DNA of 64,000 nt from Diplonema papillatum (GCA_030068145.1 JAPJBO010000076.1:62001-126000), one strand, 5' to 3'; positions 33,824 to 43,993 are shown, numbered from the stretch's first letter. A program made the numbers and translations. The notes: generated by a model from the sequence alone, not told the origin.

Positions 33824-35296
33824 CTACGCACGGAGACTCTTCGACATGTGGAGCTCGGAGCGACTGGATAGAGTGCGGTTCGAGCGACTGCCTTGGTCGA
33901 TTTCCGGCGACGGAACGTACACGTGCGACTTTGTTCGCGTCGGGCGGTAGGAGTCCGTGCGGGGGGTGGTGGGGGAAAGCATGTCAGACGTCCAGCCGGT
34001 GTCACTCATTGAGCTGTGCAACCGGCATAGTGACGTTAGGACAGGGGTGCCGGGTGCTCTCGCCGACACCGTGCGAAAGATACCCCCCCCGGGCATCGGC
34101 CCGAGAGGGCTGAGAAGCGACGCGGACGACAGCAGCGGCGACATCATGTTGCCGCCTCCGAGCAAGGGGTGGCCGTCCGCGGCTCTTTCGGAAAACACGT
34201 CCGCGGCCGACAAGGCGTCGTCCCCGGCGTCTGCTTCGAATTTCTGGACGGTGCCGCTTCCCCGGGATCCAGAGCCCTGTCTGTCGCCCTCTCTGACCGC
34301 GGAGCGCCGCTCGATGTACAAATCAAACAGGTACAACCCGACGTCCCAAACCGCCTTCGTGATTGCGATCGCGGCCGTGGCCAGAAGCATGTCCGTCGCT
34401 GCAGTGAACAGCACGCCTTCCGCCGGCGCCTCGACTGCGATCCCGAGGGCCATGAACAGCATCGAAAAAAACATCACCACGGCAACTGCGCTCGCCAGCA
34501 AGTTGTCCAAGGCAGCGTTGAACGGGCGGATGATGACGAGCGCCGCCGCGTATAACAGCAGCATCGCGCACAGGATGAAGTTCCGGGCGTTGCACTTGGC
34601 GCCGACTGACGGCCGCCAACCGGAAAGCAGCGAGATGACGATCATCTGTCCGGCTTCCAAGCAGGCGAAGACAGCGCAGTTCGGCCGGTACGGGTCACAC
34701 ACGTGGGACCACCTCTCCGCGAACCAAGATTCCCCGACGGTCACCGCGACCGAGTCGCCGAAGACGAAGAGGTACGCCGTGCGTTTCCACCCGCTGAACG
34801 CGCGCACGCCGCCGTTTTCGGCGAAGCCTGCCTGGATCCAGTACGCGAAATCGGTCGACGAGCCGGCAACCTTCGGATCCGGGACGTACTTCACGGTGGC
34901 GGGGATGACGCGCACGACGAACTGATACACGAGAATCGGCGACGCGACGCAGGCCGCCAACACGACGGCTCCCGCCAGCATGATGGGTCCCGTGGACTTC
35001 GGGAAGAACAGCAGCCGGGCTGCGACGAGGCTTGTGCCCTGCAGCAGGAACAGGTACGGGACGAACAGAACGCCGGGGCTTTGGACGTGGCCCAAAGCTT
35101 CGAGCCACGGGACTTTTTTGACCGTGCGCCACACCAGCGCCATGCCGTTGACGAGGAGCGCGAGCACTACAAAAATCAGCGGGTTCATGAACACAGCTGC
35201 CATCAAGAACTGGTACGAGCCGTCGCCGAACGGGATGCGCGAAGGGTGGAACTCCCAATCGAGTGGCTCAGCTTCGTCAAGATCAACATCGTCAAG
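33824..35296 (-). CDS. M3 exon 2: polytopic membrane domain and tail
   Basis: Encodes 490 residues plus stop TAG at 33826. The start at 35296 follows the acceptor CGTAACTCAG and gives LDDVDLDEAEPLDWEFHPSR in phase 0 with exon 1. The seven membrane segments and the WFAERWSHVCDPYRPNC loop are conserved (for example VQSPGVLFVPYLFLLQGTSL and LLATAAIAITKAVWDVGLYL). The tail has LSSASLLSPLGPMPGG, then MSDTGWTSDMLSP and VYVPSPEIDQ, ending SSRSELHMSKSLRA. The stop comes a few residues earlier than in M1 and M2. Three tandem copies of this tail follow downstream (33616 to 32420), which could serve as alternative 3' exons or gene-conversion donors; that is inference. Confidence 0.75.
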   Translation of the reverse strand, partial: LDDVDLDEAEPLDWEFHPSRIPFGDGSYQFLMAAVFMNPLIFVVLALLVNGMALVWRTVKKVPWLEALGHVQSPGVLFVPYLFLLQGTSLVAARLLFFPKSTGPIMLAGAVVLAACVASPILVYQFVVRVIPATVKYVPDPKVAGSSTDFAYWIQAGFAENGGVRAFSGWKRTAYLFVFGDSVAVTVGESWFAERWSHVCDPYRPNCAVFACLEAGQMIVISLLSGWRPSVGAKCNARNFILCAMLLLYAAALVIIRPFNAALDNLLASAVAVVMFFSMLFMALGIAVEAPAEGVLFTAATDMLLATAAIAITKAVWDVGLYLFDLYIERRSAVREGDRQGSGSRGSGTVQKFEADAGDDALSAADVFSERAADGHPLLGGGNMMSPLLSSASLLSPLGPMPGGGIFRTVSARAPGTPVLTSLCRLHSSMSDTGWTSDMLSPTTPRTDSYRPTRTKSHVYVPSPEIDQGSRSNRTLSSRSELHMSKSLRA

Positions 35297-36149
35297 CTGA
35301 GTTACGTGAGGGTTGGTGGATAGGGTGCGTGTGATCGACTCTACCTTCGGTCCAAGACCACGTGCACTGAGTGCCAGGGAGAACGAATGTTCACTGTATT
35401 ACCTACTGCAACAGCCATACCCTAGTGACAGAAACACAGCGTAGCATGCTAAGAAGGTTGAAGTATGGCTAAAGCTAAAGTGGTGTCACCTGAGGGGATA
35501 TTATCAGGGCCGCCCACGTGATGCAACATGAGCTTGTGTTCAACAAGATTCCTTCAAGATAACTTCGGGACGGGTGTGGCATCGCGCTGACTCCGAAAGT
35601 CAAGCTTTGCACACTGCCGTTGAATTGCGAATGGTGAGAACGCGGGTAAATTCTGGCGTACGCGAGAAAGCTTCGCAAGCTCTGGTATCTGGTGGGAAGA
35701 TCGTAGTTCAATACAGGCAGAACACTGCTTCCGCAATGCATGTTTGATGAGACTACTAGTTGTAGAGCTTCTTTCGAAATACTCGACGAGCTGCTTTGAC
35801 TCTGAATGGAAGGGAGGAAATATAGTGGTGGATTGCAAGAACGTGCTTGGAATGGGTATGTGCTCAACACCGCACTGGTCCCGTCTGCGCCGTGTTTCGG
35901 TCCTTTAAGCCACGGACACATCATCAGCGCGGAACCTGAGTGTCTGCAGACAGGACTGCGGTGTGAGTCTGGTTTGTCAGGCGGCTGTTCGTAGCTCGTC
36001 ACAGCCAGGACAACCCGTGCTACTAGAGCACAGGCGAATCCGTCACGGGGAGAAGGCCCCTACAACCGTGTCTGAGCAATCAGCTAAAAAACTCAGGGCA
36101 CTACGCCCTGATGGTGACTGCGACTCGCTAGGCAGCACTGACTTGTCTT

Positions 36150-36480
36150 CTTCATATAGGGGTGGAGGGGCGAATACAATACAAACACAATCTGATTTGT
36201 TCTTCGCACCAACGTGTTGTTTTTTTAACTCAGGGAATTTTCTCCTGTTGTGTTTGTCTTGTCGTAGGGTAGACCCGTATGACTTCACTTCCTTTCAACA
36301 CGTTCGGAAGCTACAGCACTTACAACGTGGGCCTTTTTTGTTGAACGCTTACGCCTGCCACTGAACCCAGATTTACCTGTGTTTCGTGTGGGATAGAGCA
36401 CATTTACCTCCTTTGATCTTTTGCAGCTGGCAGCCTCCTCAAGTATTTCCAACAAACCAGGTGCTTATACAAAAGAAAAC
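36150..36480 (+). repeat. Chimeric R2/R1 repeat (in M3 intron)
   Basis: The left half (ACACAATCTGATTTGTTCTT, GTAGACCCGTATGACTTCAC) is R2; the right half (TTTTTTGTTGAACGCTTACG to AGGTGCTTATACAAAAG) is R1. The switch is near 36310. Points to recombination or template switching between related families. Confidence 0.7.
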
Positions 36481-36526
36481 GAGAGACAGAAAGAAATGCG
36501 TAGTTTTGTGAAACCTTGCCACCAGA

Positions 36527-36765
36527 ACTTAGCATCGCCCGAACTTAGCATCACTCGAACTTAGCATCGCTTCACCAGAACTTAGCATCGCCCGAACATA
36601 GCATCACTCGAACTTAGCATCGCTCTAACGTTGCTTCACCACAACTTAGCATCACTCGAACCTAGCATAGCTATACTTGCTTCCCCAGAACTTAGCATCG
36701 CCCGAACTTAACATCACTCGAACTTAGCATCGTCCTAACTTTGCTACCAGAACTTCACAACACCA
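36527..36765. repeat. GAACTTAGCATCGCCC tandem array
   Basis: About a dozen 15-17 bp units with variants (CACTCGAACTTAGCATCG, CACCAGAACTTAGCATCG). The same array type occurs at 55926-56340 and 59940-60230, there attached to a TIR element. Confidence 0.85.
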
Positions 36766-36790
36766 AACAGAGGGGAACCACTTGGCATAC

Positions 36791-39316
36791 CTCGCACTGC
36801 AACCCGGCGAGGACTGCAAGAGTACTGCCGGTACCCCCAGCGACCGCTGCTGACGAGGCCGCCACTGATACTGCAGATGATACTGTGCTTTGCTGCTTTG
36901 GAGGAATGAATGTCGTGGGCTGCAGCGGTAGCACGCTTGTAAGTGGCGTTGTGGTAGGCGGGACATTTGTCGGTGGTGCAAGAGTTGGTGCATTCGTAGG
37001 TGGTGCATCTGTGGATGGTGCACTTGTTTCTGGTGCATCTGTAGGTGATGCATTGGTTGGTGGTGCATCTGTGGGCGGCGCTTTAGTAAAAGGGGCAAAT
37101 GTATGTGCTGCATTAGTTGGTGGAGCACCAGTTGGGGGTGCATTGGTTGGTGGTGCATCTGTGAATGGTGCTTCAGTTAGGGGGGCATCTGTGGGCGGTG
37201 AATGAGTTGGTGGAGCATCAGTTGGGGGTGCATCTGTGAATGGCGCTTCAGTAAGAGGGGCGTGTGTGGGTGGTGCATTAGTTGGCGGCGCAGCTGTAGG
37301 TGGTGCATCGGTGGGTGGTGCATTAGTTGGTGGTGAACCTGTCGGGGGTGCATTTGTGGATGGTGCATTAGTTAGAGGGGCACCTGTGGGCGGTGAATTA
37401 GTTGGTGGAGCATCAGTTGGGGGTGCATCTGTGGGTGGTGCATTTGTCAGAGGGGCACCTGTGGGTGGTGCACCAGTTGGTGGCGCGTCTGTAGGTGGTG
37501 CATTAGTTGGTGGCGCATCTGTAGGCGGTGCATTAGTTGGTGGCGCATCTGTAGGTGGTGCATCTGTGGGTGGTGCATTTGTCAGAGGGGCATCTGTGGG
37601 TGGTGCACTAGTTGGTGGCGCATCTGTAGGTGGTGCATTAGTTGGTGGCGCGTCTGTAGGTGGTGCATTAGTTGGTGGCGCGTCTGTAGGTGGTGCATCT
37701 GTGGGTGGCGCATTAGTTGGTGGCGCATCTGTAGGTGGTGCATCTGTGGGTGGCGCACTAGTTTGTGGCGCATTAGTTGGTGGCGCATCTGTATGTGGTG
37801 CATCTGTGGGTGGCGCATTAGTTGGTGGCGCATCTGTAGGCGGTGCATTAGTTGGTGGCGCATCTGTAGGTGGTGCATCTGTGGGTGGTGCATTTGTCAG
37901 AGGGGCATCTGTGGGTGGTGCACTAGTTGGTGGCGCGTCTGTAGGTGGTGCATTAGTTGGTGGCGCGTCTGTAGGTGGTGCATTAGTTGGTGGCGCGTCT
38001 GTAGGTGGTGCATCTGTGGGTGGCGCATTAGTTGGTGGCGCATCTGTAGGTGGTGCATCTGTGGGTGGCGCACTAGTTTGTGGCGCATTAGTTGGTGGAG
38101 CATCTGTATGTGGTGCATCTGTGGGTGGCGCATTAGTTGGTGGCGCATCTGTATGTGGAGCATCTGTAGGTGGTGCATTAGTTGGTGGCGCATCTGTAGG
38201 TGGTGCATCTGTGGGTGGCGCACTAGTTTGTGGCGCATTAGTTGGTGGAGCATCTGTATGTGGTGCATCTGTGGGTGGCGCATTAGTTGGTGGCGCATCT
38301 GTATGTGGAGCATCTGTAGGTGGTGCATTAGTTGGTGGCGCATCTGTAGGTGGTGCATCTGTGGGTGGCGCACTAGTTGGTGGCGCATTAGTTGGTGGAG
38401 CACCTGTAGGTGGTGCATCAGTTGGTGGCGCATCTGTAGGTGGTGCATCTGTGGGTGGCGCACTAGTTTGTGGCGCATTAGTTGGTGGAGCATCTGTGGG
38501 TGGTGCATTGGTTGGTGGCGCACCAGTTGGGGGCGCATCCGTCCGCGGTGCATCTGTTAATGGTGCTTCGGTCAGGGGGGCGTGTGTGGGTGGTGCATTA
38601 GTTGGTGGAGCATCTGTAGATGGTGCAACCGTGGGTGGTGAATCAGTCGGTGGTGCACCTGTTGGGGGCACATCTGTGAACGGTGCAGTAGTTAGAGGGG
38701 CATCTGTGGGTGGTGCATTTGTAGGTGGTGCATCTGTGGGTACGATCAGCTCTGTGCACGTGTACTCGAATGCCATCTTGTCAATGCTGCAGCTGTCGTC
38801 GGTCCACCGCCAGCCTCGCAGATACGAGTCCGCAGGGCACTCAACATTATGTCCAAACAAAGCCCGGGTGCTGGTATTCTTGTCTTTGCAACCAGTTTCC
38901 CTCTCCGTACTCGTGGCAACTGCTCCGTCACAACACCCGAAGGTGATCCGTGCAACGTTGCCACCTGCAGAGCAAGTATTGTCTAGCTTCCACCAGGTCA
39001 TCACCTCGCCTGTGTTGCAGGAGACATTGAATTTGAAGTGCGAGTCCATATTACCCATCTCTATGCAATCCGACCGTTTTTCCCGACACGTCGGCGGTGC
39101 AGAGAAGTTTGCGGGGCAAGCAGTAGCGAACTGCGCATAATTGCCGGTGTTTCCGATGCAAGACTCGAACTCAAACCTCTGCAACGGTTTAGCATCGACC
39201 GAATCCTTATCGCACGCAACGACGTGGACCGTCAGGTCCATCGCTTCCTCGTTTCCCATTGAGAGACAAGGCGTGTTTCCGCTAAGCATCGCTGCCACGA
39301 TAGGCAGCAGAAACAT
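36791..39316 (-). CDS. M3 exon 1: signal peptide, Cys-rich ectodomain and APPT stalk
   Basis: Encodes 842 residues from ATG at 39316. MFLLPIVAAMLSG is a probable signal peptide. The ectodomain to about residue 190 has the family motifs LQRFEFESC...FATAC, FKFNVSCNTGEVMTWWKL, FGCCDG, and YLRGWRWTDDSCS...AFEYTC. The stalk (about 195-785) is the most regular of the three, dominated by APPTDAPPTNAPPTDAPHTD-type units. It ends with KQQSTVSSAVSVAASSAAVAG, then GTGSTLAVLAGLQCE. GTATGC follows as splice donor at 36790. Joined to 35296-33824 the product is about 1332 residues. Likely exported and anchored at the cell surface; ligand and role unknown. Confidence 0.75.
36940..38740 (-). repeat. 15-bp coding minisatellite (M3 stalk)
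   Basis: Highly regular GGTGGTGCATCTGTA / GGTGGCGCATTAGTT units on the plus strand. Long near-identical blocks recur (for example around 38040-38230 and 38160-38350), consistent with recent segmental expansion. Confidence 0.85.
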
Positions 39317-39626
39317 GAGACCCCCAGCGAACGGAGTGAAGGCGTGCCCTCAGTAACCCCACCCCGTGCACTGCCTTAGTTCAGGGGTTTGCAATAATCG
39401 CTTGAACGACACCCTTCGGTGCCAATATTGTTATAATGCGGCCGGGCAATGCTTCTTGTGAGCGTGGTGCAGAGTCAAGTACACTCCAGTCCGCAGTTAA
39501 TCAATTTCTAATTCGTGAAGAACGCCAAATCTGTGAAGAATAATTAATTCCTTCACGAACCAGAAATTCAGCTTCATGACTTGCGCTAGCAGGTGTCAGG
39601 CAGCAAACTCCAGCAGTAGTAGTTGT
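39317..39626. other. Region upstream of M3, no assigned motif
   Basis: Should hold the M3 promoter. A loose inverted pair AATTTCTAATTCGTGAAG / CTTCACGAACCAGAAATT at about 39508-39570 is the only structure noted. Confidence 0.4.
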
Positions 39627-39840
39627 AGTAGTTTGAACTTGTTATGCAGCAACAATCTGTGTCGATAGACTGCACAAGCCGCGTCGTGTCATGCTTCGGT
39701 CGCTTCTTGCCCCGCGTACTGTTTGTCTCCGGTGCGCGCCTCACGTCCGAGGTGCAGTTTGATGACGAGGAATCACCAGATGATTCGGCGCACTTCCTTT
39801 TCTTCCTCGCAAGTTGTTTCCGCGGCCGAGATCTCGACTC
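39627..39840 (+). repeat. Dispersed repeat R6, copy 1
   Basis: About 210 bp from AGTTTGAACTTGTTATGCAG to GTTTCCGCGGCCGAGATCTC, repeated at 60670-60900 with few differences; a fragment lies at 41041-41092. It contains an open frame (SCFGRFLPRVLFVSG...VQFDDEESPDDSAHFL) kept in both copies, but its coding status is unknown. Confidence 0.8.
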
Positions 39841-40064
39841 CTCTATGTTCCCTGCCTTAGCCCGCTCGGTTGGGTTTGTGGGCTGTCCACTTTTGGGGTG
39901 GGCTTCTCGTTCAGAGGCGGCTGCTGCGGCTTCGGCTTCTTGCGGGCGCTCCCACCTGTTTGCTCGTCGTCGCGTCCGCGCTTCCGCTGGGAGCAGGCGC
40001 CGTCCGTCCCTTTTGCACGTTCACCGTTGGTGGCGGCGTCCGATCAGTTGGTTGGGGGCCCTGA

Positions 40065-40640
40065 GGCCGCGGCTTCGGTTCTGGCACCTTCGAGGCGCAC
40101 GCGCTCGCCCGTAGTAGCAGTAGGGGGAGGAAGGTTGTGGGCCCTGTGGCCGCGGCTTCGGTTCTGGCACCTTCGAGGCGCACGCGCTCGCCCGTAGTAG
40201 CAGTAGGGGGAGGAAGGTTGTGGGCCCTGAGGCTGCGGCTTCGGTTCTGGCACCTTCGAGGCGCACGCGCTCGCCCGTAGTAGCAGTAGGGGGAGGAAGG
40301 TCGTGGGCCCTGTGGCCGCGGCTTCGGTTCTGGCACCTTCGAGGCGCAAGCGCTCGCCCGTTGGCCGACAGGTCCCCTGGCTGTGCCCCGTGGTGCCCTC
40401 GCTTGCAGCACTGCCTGGGCCTGCGGCACCGCACGTCCTCGTACCGCATGCACGTATCGCAGTAGGGGGAGGAAGGTCGTGGGCCCTGTGGCCGCGGCTT
40501 CGGTTCTGGCACCTTCGAGGCGCAAGCGCTCGCCCGTTGGCCGACAGGTCCCCTGGCTGTGCCCCGTGGTGCCCTCGCTTGCAGCACTGCCTGGGCCTGC
40601 GGCACCGCACGTCCTCGTACCGCATGCACGTATCGCACGT
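40065..40640 (-). repeat. Tandem repeat: 83-bp units then 176-bp units
   Basis: GGC(C/T)GCGGCTTCGGTTCTGG begins units at 40065, 40148, 40231 and 40314 (83 bp apart), then at 40490 (176 bp). The 176-bp unit is the 83-bp unit with about 93 bp inserted. Because 83 is not a multiple of three, the frames rotate, and all three minus-strand frames stay open. Confidence 0.85.
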
Positions 40641-40938
40641 CGGCAGCTCGTGAGCCAGGCACTTGTGGTGCGAGTTTTTGCAGCATGCCGCCGCCGACGT
40701 GCACGTGGAGCCGCATGACGGCGTGCTTCGTGCACATCTTCACCGCCAGCCCTACCCCGTCCTCGGGGTGGTTGGAGAAGCACCCTTCCAGCTTCAATTT
40801 CTGGCGGGTGCAGCCCTCGCACTTCGGCTTGCCGTGCAGCGGACACACGCGCTGGTCTACCGGAATATCGGTCTTCACGTGTACCCGTCCCAGGGAACCC
40901 AAAAACATTCGGAAACCCCAGGAAAGTTTGATCCGCAC
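40640..40938 (-). pseudogene. Cys/His-rich (zinc-motif) protein fragment, frameshifted
   Basis: One minus frame reads VCPLHGKPKCEGC, then EGCFSNHPEDG and KMCTKHAVM. After a frame change, HKCLAHELPTCDTCMRYED and RRPRQCCKRGHH follow. The motif C-x2-H-x4-C-x2-C occurs twice (CPLHGKPKCEGC, CLAHELPTCDTC), so a zinc-binding repeat protein is likely. Spacing around CFSN...MCTKH loosely recalls EsV-1-7 repeats. The frame break and the fusion to the 83/176-bp array suggest a relic or an unseen intron. Confidence 0.35.
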
Positions 40939-40990
40939 TCATGTGGGTTCATAAAACACCCACAAAATATGTCGCCAAACCGCCGGGACC
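40880..40990 (+). repeat. Dispersed repeat R8, copy 2
   Basis: CCAAAAACATTCGGAAACCC and TATGTCGCCAAACC match 16690-16800 in the same order. Confidence 0.55.
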
Positions 40991-41547
40991 CTGAAAGGAC
41001 CGCCAACATCTTCGCCATCTTCTTCGTTCGCGTGAGGAGCAGCAGTAGTTTGAACTTGTTGTGCAGCAACCATCTGTGTCGATAGACTGTAGTAGTCGTC
41101 TGCCGAAGCAGCCAGAGACAGCAGGCGCAGGGGGCAGGTCTTATATACCACCCATTCCACGAAAAAGTGTCACAGATTTCGGCTTTTTTCGGATTTCTGC
41201 CGAAAATTTCCATCTGCAGGTCCGAAAATGGTCGGTTTCGAGATTTTGAGGACACGTTTGAATCCGTTGAGGACAGGGCTTTCCGAATATTTGGTCGGAT
41301 AAAAATTTTGACCGACCCCCCCCCCGGAAATGGAGGTCGGCACCCGAAAAAATGGGGTCCTGGAGATCGGTTTTTTTTCTCTCTGCATCCAGGAGGGGGT
41401 CAGATTTTGATCGCTGGGCTAGCTGGCAGCTTGCCCATAATCGCGCATCCCAGAACTACTCGAAAACCAAAAGATTTCCCAAAAAGACCTCGAAAATAAT
41501 TTCCAGACGGCTGCTTTTCACACCGAAAAATCGCAAAAAAAAAAAAT

Positions 41548-41617
41548 CGGACCGGGGGAATCGAACCATGGCCTACAGGGGCCCAGGAGGGTGCGGTAAC
41601 CGTTAGGCTATGTTGCC
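41548..41617 (-). other. tRNA-like segment (degenerate)
   Basis: Reverse complement has an A-box-like TAGCCTAACGG and a consensus B box GGTTCGATTCC with about the right spacing. The acceptor ends do not pair, so it is a tRNA-derived relic, not a tRNA gene. Confidence 0.5.
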
Positions 41618-41823
41618 AAACCTCGGGCCAAAATTCGCTTTTAGCGCCTGCTCAGTTGGAATTCTTATCGGAAAGTGCGAGATCGTCATTTACTCGTTTC
41701 CAGTGTCCCAGGACGGTATTTCTGCTCTCTCAGAGCTTATTTCGCCCGGTTTGCGAAGAACTCAAAATGAGTCCAAAAATTCTCACTCGGTAGTGAACAA
41801 AAATAAATTCCGCCGTTTTTTTA

Positions 41824-41890
41824 GCCCATGGTCCAGAGGTTACCACACCCACACAGGGGTTTGAGGGTCGGTGGTTCGATTCCCGCCGGA
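41824..41890 (+). other. tRNA-like segment (degenerate)
   Basis: TGGTCCAGAGG and GGTTCGATTCC match A and B boxes at tRNA spacing. Acceptor stem and T stem pair poorly. Opposite orientation to the segment at 41548-41617. Confidence 0.5.
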
Positions 41891-42439
41891 AATCGTTTTT
41901 TTGGGTTTTTGAAACAGCCCCAAAACCGACCTTTTGTCCATCTGCACGCCAGATTTTGGTCGCCACGCGAGCTGATTGCTTGCCCATAATCGCCAGGGAT
42001 AGCTCTTTCCATCCCAAAAAAAATTTCCCAAAAATTCCAAAATTTTGACCCAAAACGGGCTGCTTTTCAGACGGAAAATCTGTGACACTTTTTCGTGGAA
42101 TGGGTGATACACAACACGGCTACAACACGAGGATGCAGTTCCGCGTCGCATCAAGTACATGAATGCTGGCGGTTGGGGGATCGTCCAATTCCTTCACGAA
42201 ATAACTCTTCAGAAAATACAATTCCGCAAGATATTGCTTGATGAACTACGGACTGGAGTGTATCAGCATGTTTTTGACTAAATGGTGTGATCGAGCTCCT
42301 GCTAAGAATTGGGCACAAAAGCCGTGTTCGCGGGATTCACGGTTTTGGCCGCCTGCGTGGCGTCGCCGGACACCCTACAGTGTGCGCCAAGGTATCTGCG
42401 TCACGAAACGAAAGGTTGACAAAGCGAAATGAGACCGCC

Positions 42440-42640
42440 TGAGGCACGAAAGAGCGCTGAGCTGGTCCGTCCCTATCTCTTGAAGCTGCATCGAAGTGCC
42501 TGCCGCTGTTTATCACGGTGGATCACGGTCCACCACGGTCTATCAGCTCCATCCCGAGTCCCTAGAGCTGCATCGAATTGCCCGGTGTTGTATTCTTCGG
42601 TCTATCACGGTCTATCAAGAGGGGATGGACCGGCTCAATG
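42440..42640. repeat. Dispersed repeat R14, copy 2
   Basis: Contains both R14 arms (TATCACGGTGGATCACGGTC and CGGTCTATCACGGTCTATCA), matching 15380-15670; the first arm is inverted relative to that copy. Confidence 0.65.
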
Positions 42641-42954
42641 AGACTGTGCTCGGCTCTTCACGCCGAAGCCGAACACAAAATGAAACAAGGTGCTGAATTC
42701 AACTCATCCTGGCACGAGTTCGCTGTGACATATCTCAAAATGACGGTGGTACGCACCACGCAAGTAGCTAGCGGTTTGGGTCGTTGTTATTGAGCTGGTT
42801 TTAAGGGAAAAGGAAAAGTAAGAAATCTTTTTGCGCTGTACGTACGTTTAGAGACGGCGGGAATGCAAACGAATCTGTCGTTCGCCAAGTGCACGAATCA
42901 TGATTTTTCGTCCGCCATGGGCTGCTGCGTCGTCCAGACACCGCTGGATTTGCA

Positions 42955-43660
42955 ATAGTGCGTTGCTCAGGGTAGTCGAAGGCTTGACAATTACACTAAT
43001 GCAACAAATACACAATTGTTGTCAGTTGGGCACGGCATTCCTACAAGGAAAGCCAGGATCCACGCTCGCAAAGGCTTGCGCACACACCCCAGCAAGTCAG
43101 TGATACACGTACTTTGCCAGCGGCGTTCGCCAAATGCAAGAACCAAGACCGTTCGCCGGGCCAATGCGTCCTCCAGGCGCTGAATTGCAATTCAGTTGGA
43201 CACGGCATTACTACAAAGAGCATTACTACAAAGAAAGCCCAGGATCCACGCTCGCAAAGGCTTGTGTACACATCCCAGAAGGTAACCGAGCTACAGTCAT
43301 CTACGGACTGTGCCAGCTGTCGCTTGAGCTGATGCACCATCCTCGGGGAATCTCTCCTCCGCTGTTCTGCATTTCGTATGTTGAAGGTAACACTTGCAAC
43401 CAAAACTCACGCAAGCACAAGCTTCTGCACCACCTAAGTCAGGCGAACATGCTAATGCATCAGCTCTAAGTGACCTCGTCGCTTGAGCTGATGCATCGTT
43501 CGCGGATCCGGCCGTTCTGCGCTAGCATCTTCAACCGTGCACGCCAGACCTCAGTGACCAAGCTCAGTAACCAACGTGAACCTGTCGCCTGAGCTGATGC
43601 ATCGTCCGCGGATCTGTTCAGCCCTAGTATCTTCAACCGTGCACCAGCAACAGAGGCCTG
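42955..43660. repeat. Cluster of degenerate duplications with R15 copy 2
   Basis: R15 lies at 42955-43015. GAAAGCC(C)AGGATCCACGCTCGCAAAGGCTTG is seen at about 43050 and 43237. GTCGC(T/C)TGAGCTGATGCA is seen near 43318, 43480 and 43585. Patchwork of old duplications; no gene. Confidence 0.6.
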
Positions 43661-43971
43661 GAATTGATGCAGCTTCGGTAATCCTCCTCCGCTGTCCTGC
43701 AATGAGTACCGGCAACAAGGTCTCTGCACGCACAAGACCAAGCCAACCGTCGGCACTGCTGAGGCAATCCGCCGCCGGCGGCTGCTCGGGGCAGCCGTGG
43801 GCACACCTTCGCTACCGCACGCGCGGTTTCTTGTGCGGGGGGTCTTCCTCTTTCGAGCCCTTGTGCCCCCGAAGCAGGTTGACGAATTCTGTTGCCGTGT
43901 GTGGGGTGAGTCGACGGGGCGCCTCCCGGGGGAAGTTGTTATTGGTGCGGGTTTTGAGGGATGAGGAAAAG

Positions 43972-43993
43972 GGGAACGTGTCAGTTAGACTTT
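43972..43993 (+). repeat. Left half of a perfect 22-bp inverted pair
   Basis: GGGAACGTGTCAGTTAGACT plus TT occurs here, and its reverse complement lies at 53799-53820. The pair encloses both the LINE and the hAT element. Confidence 0.8.

Larger units (their letters stand above)
35297..36790 (-). other. M3 intron (phase 0, 1494 bp) containing repeats
   Basis: Donor GTATGC at 36790, acceptor CTCAG ending at 35297. Inside lie an R2/R1 chimera (36150-36480) and a GAACTTAGC tandem array (36527-36765). The part 35300-36150 shows nothing recognisable. Confidence 0.65.
41149..42106. mobile_element. TIR element of 958 bp built from two tRNA-like units
   Basis: Near-perfect 31-bp TIRs (CACCCATTCCACGAAAAAGT...) at 41149-41179 and 42076-42106, flanked on both sides by ATAC, a possible 4-bp target duplication. 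The interior contains two related blocks in direct orientation (GCTTGCCCATAATCGC near 41430 and 41970, GGCTGCTTTTCA near 41510 and 42058) and two tRNA-like segments in opposite orientation. No protein. Looks like a non-autonomous element assembled from or carrying SINE-like parts. Confidence 0.75.

Noticed and set aside
34703-35323. Plus-strand frames antisense to M3 exon 2
   Set aside because: The membrane domain on the minus strand is conserved in three paralogues; the antisense frames are not.
36527-36765. CRISPR array (regular repeats of GAACTTAGC)
   Set aside because: Units are 15-17 bp, directly adjoining, with no unique spacers, and the DNA is eukaryotic.
37582-38553. Minus-strand His/Met/Gln-rich frames (MHHLQMRHQL...)
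   Set aside because: Out-of-frame reading of the M3 stalk repeat, with no start context or conserved ends.
41824-41890. Functional tRNA genes at 41548-41617, 41824-41890 or 59721-59792
   Set aside because: A and B boxes are present, but acceptor and T stems do not pair and no clean anticodon loop forms. Kept as tRNA-like relics only.
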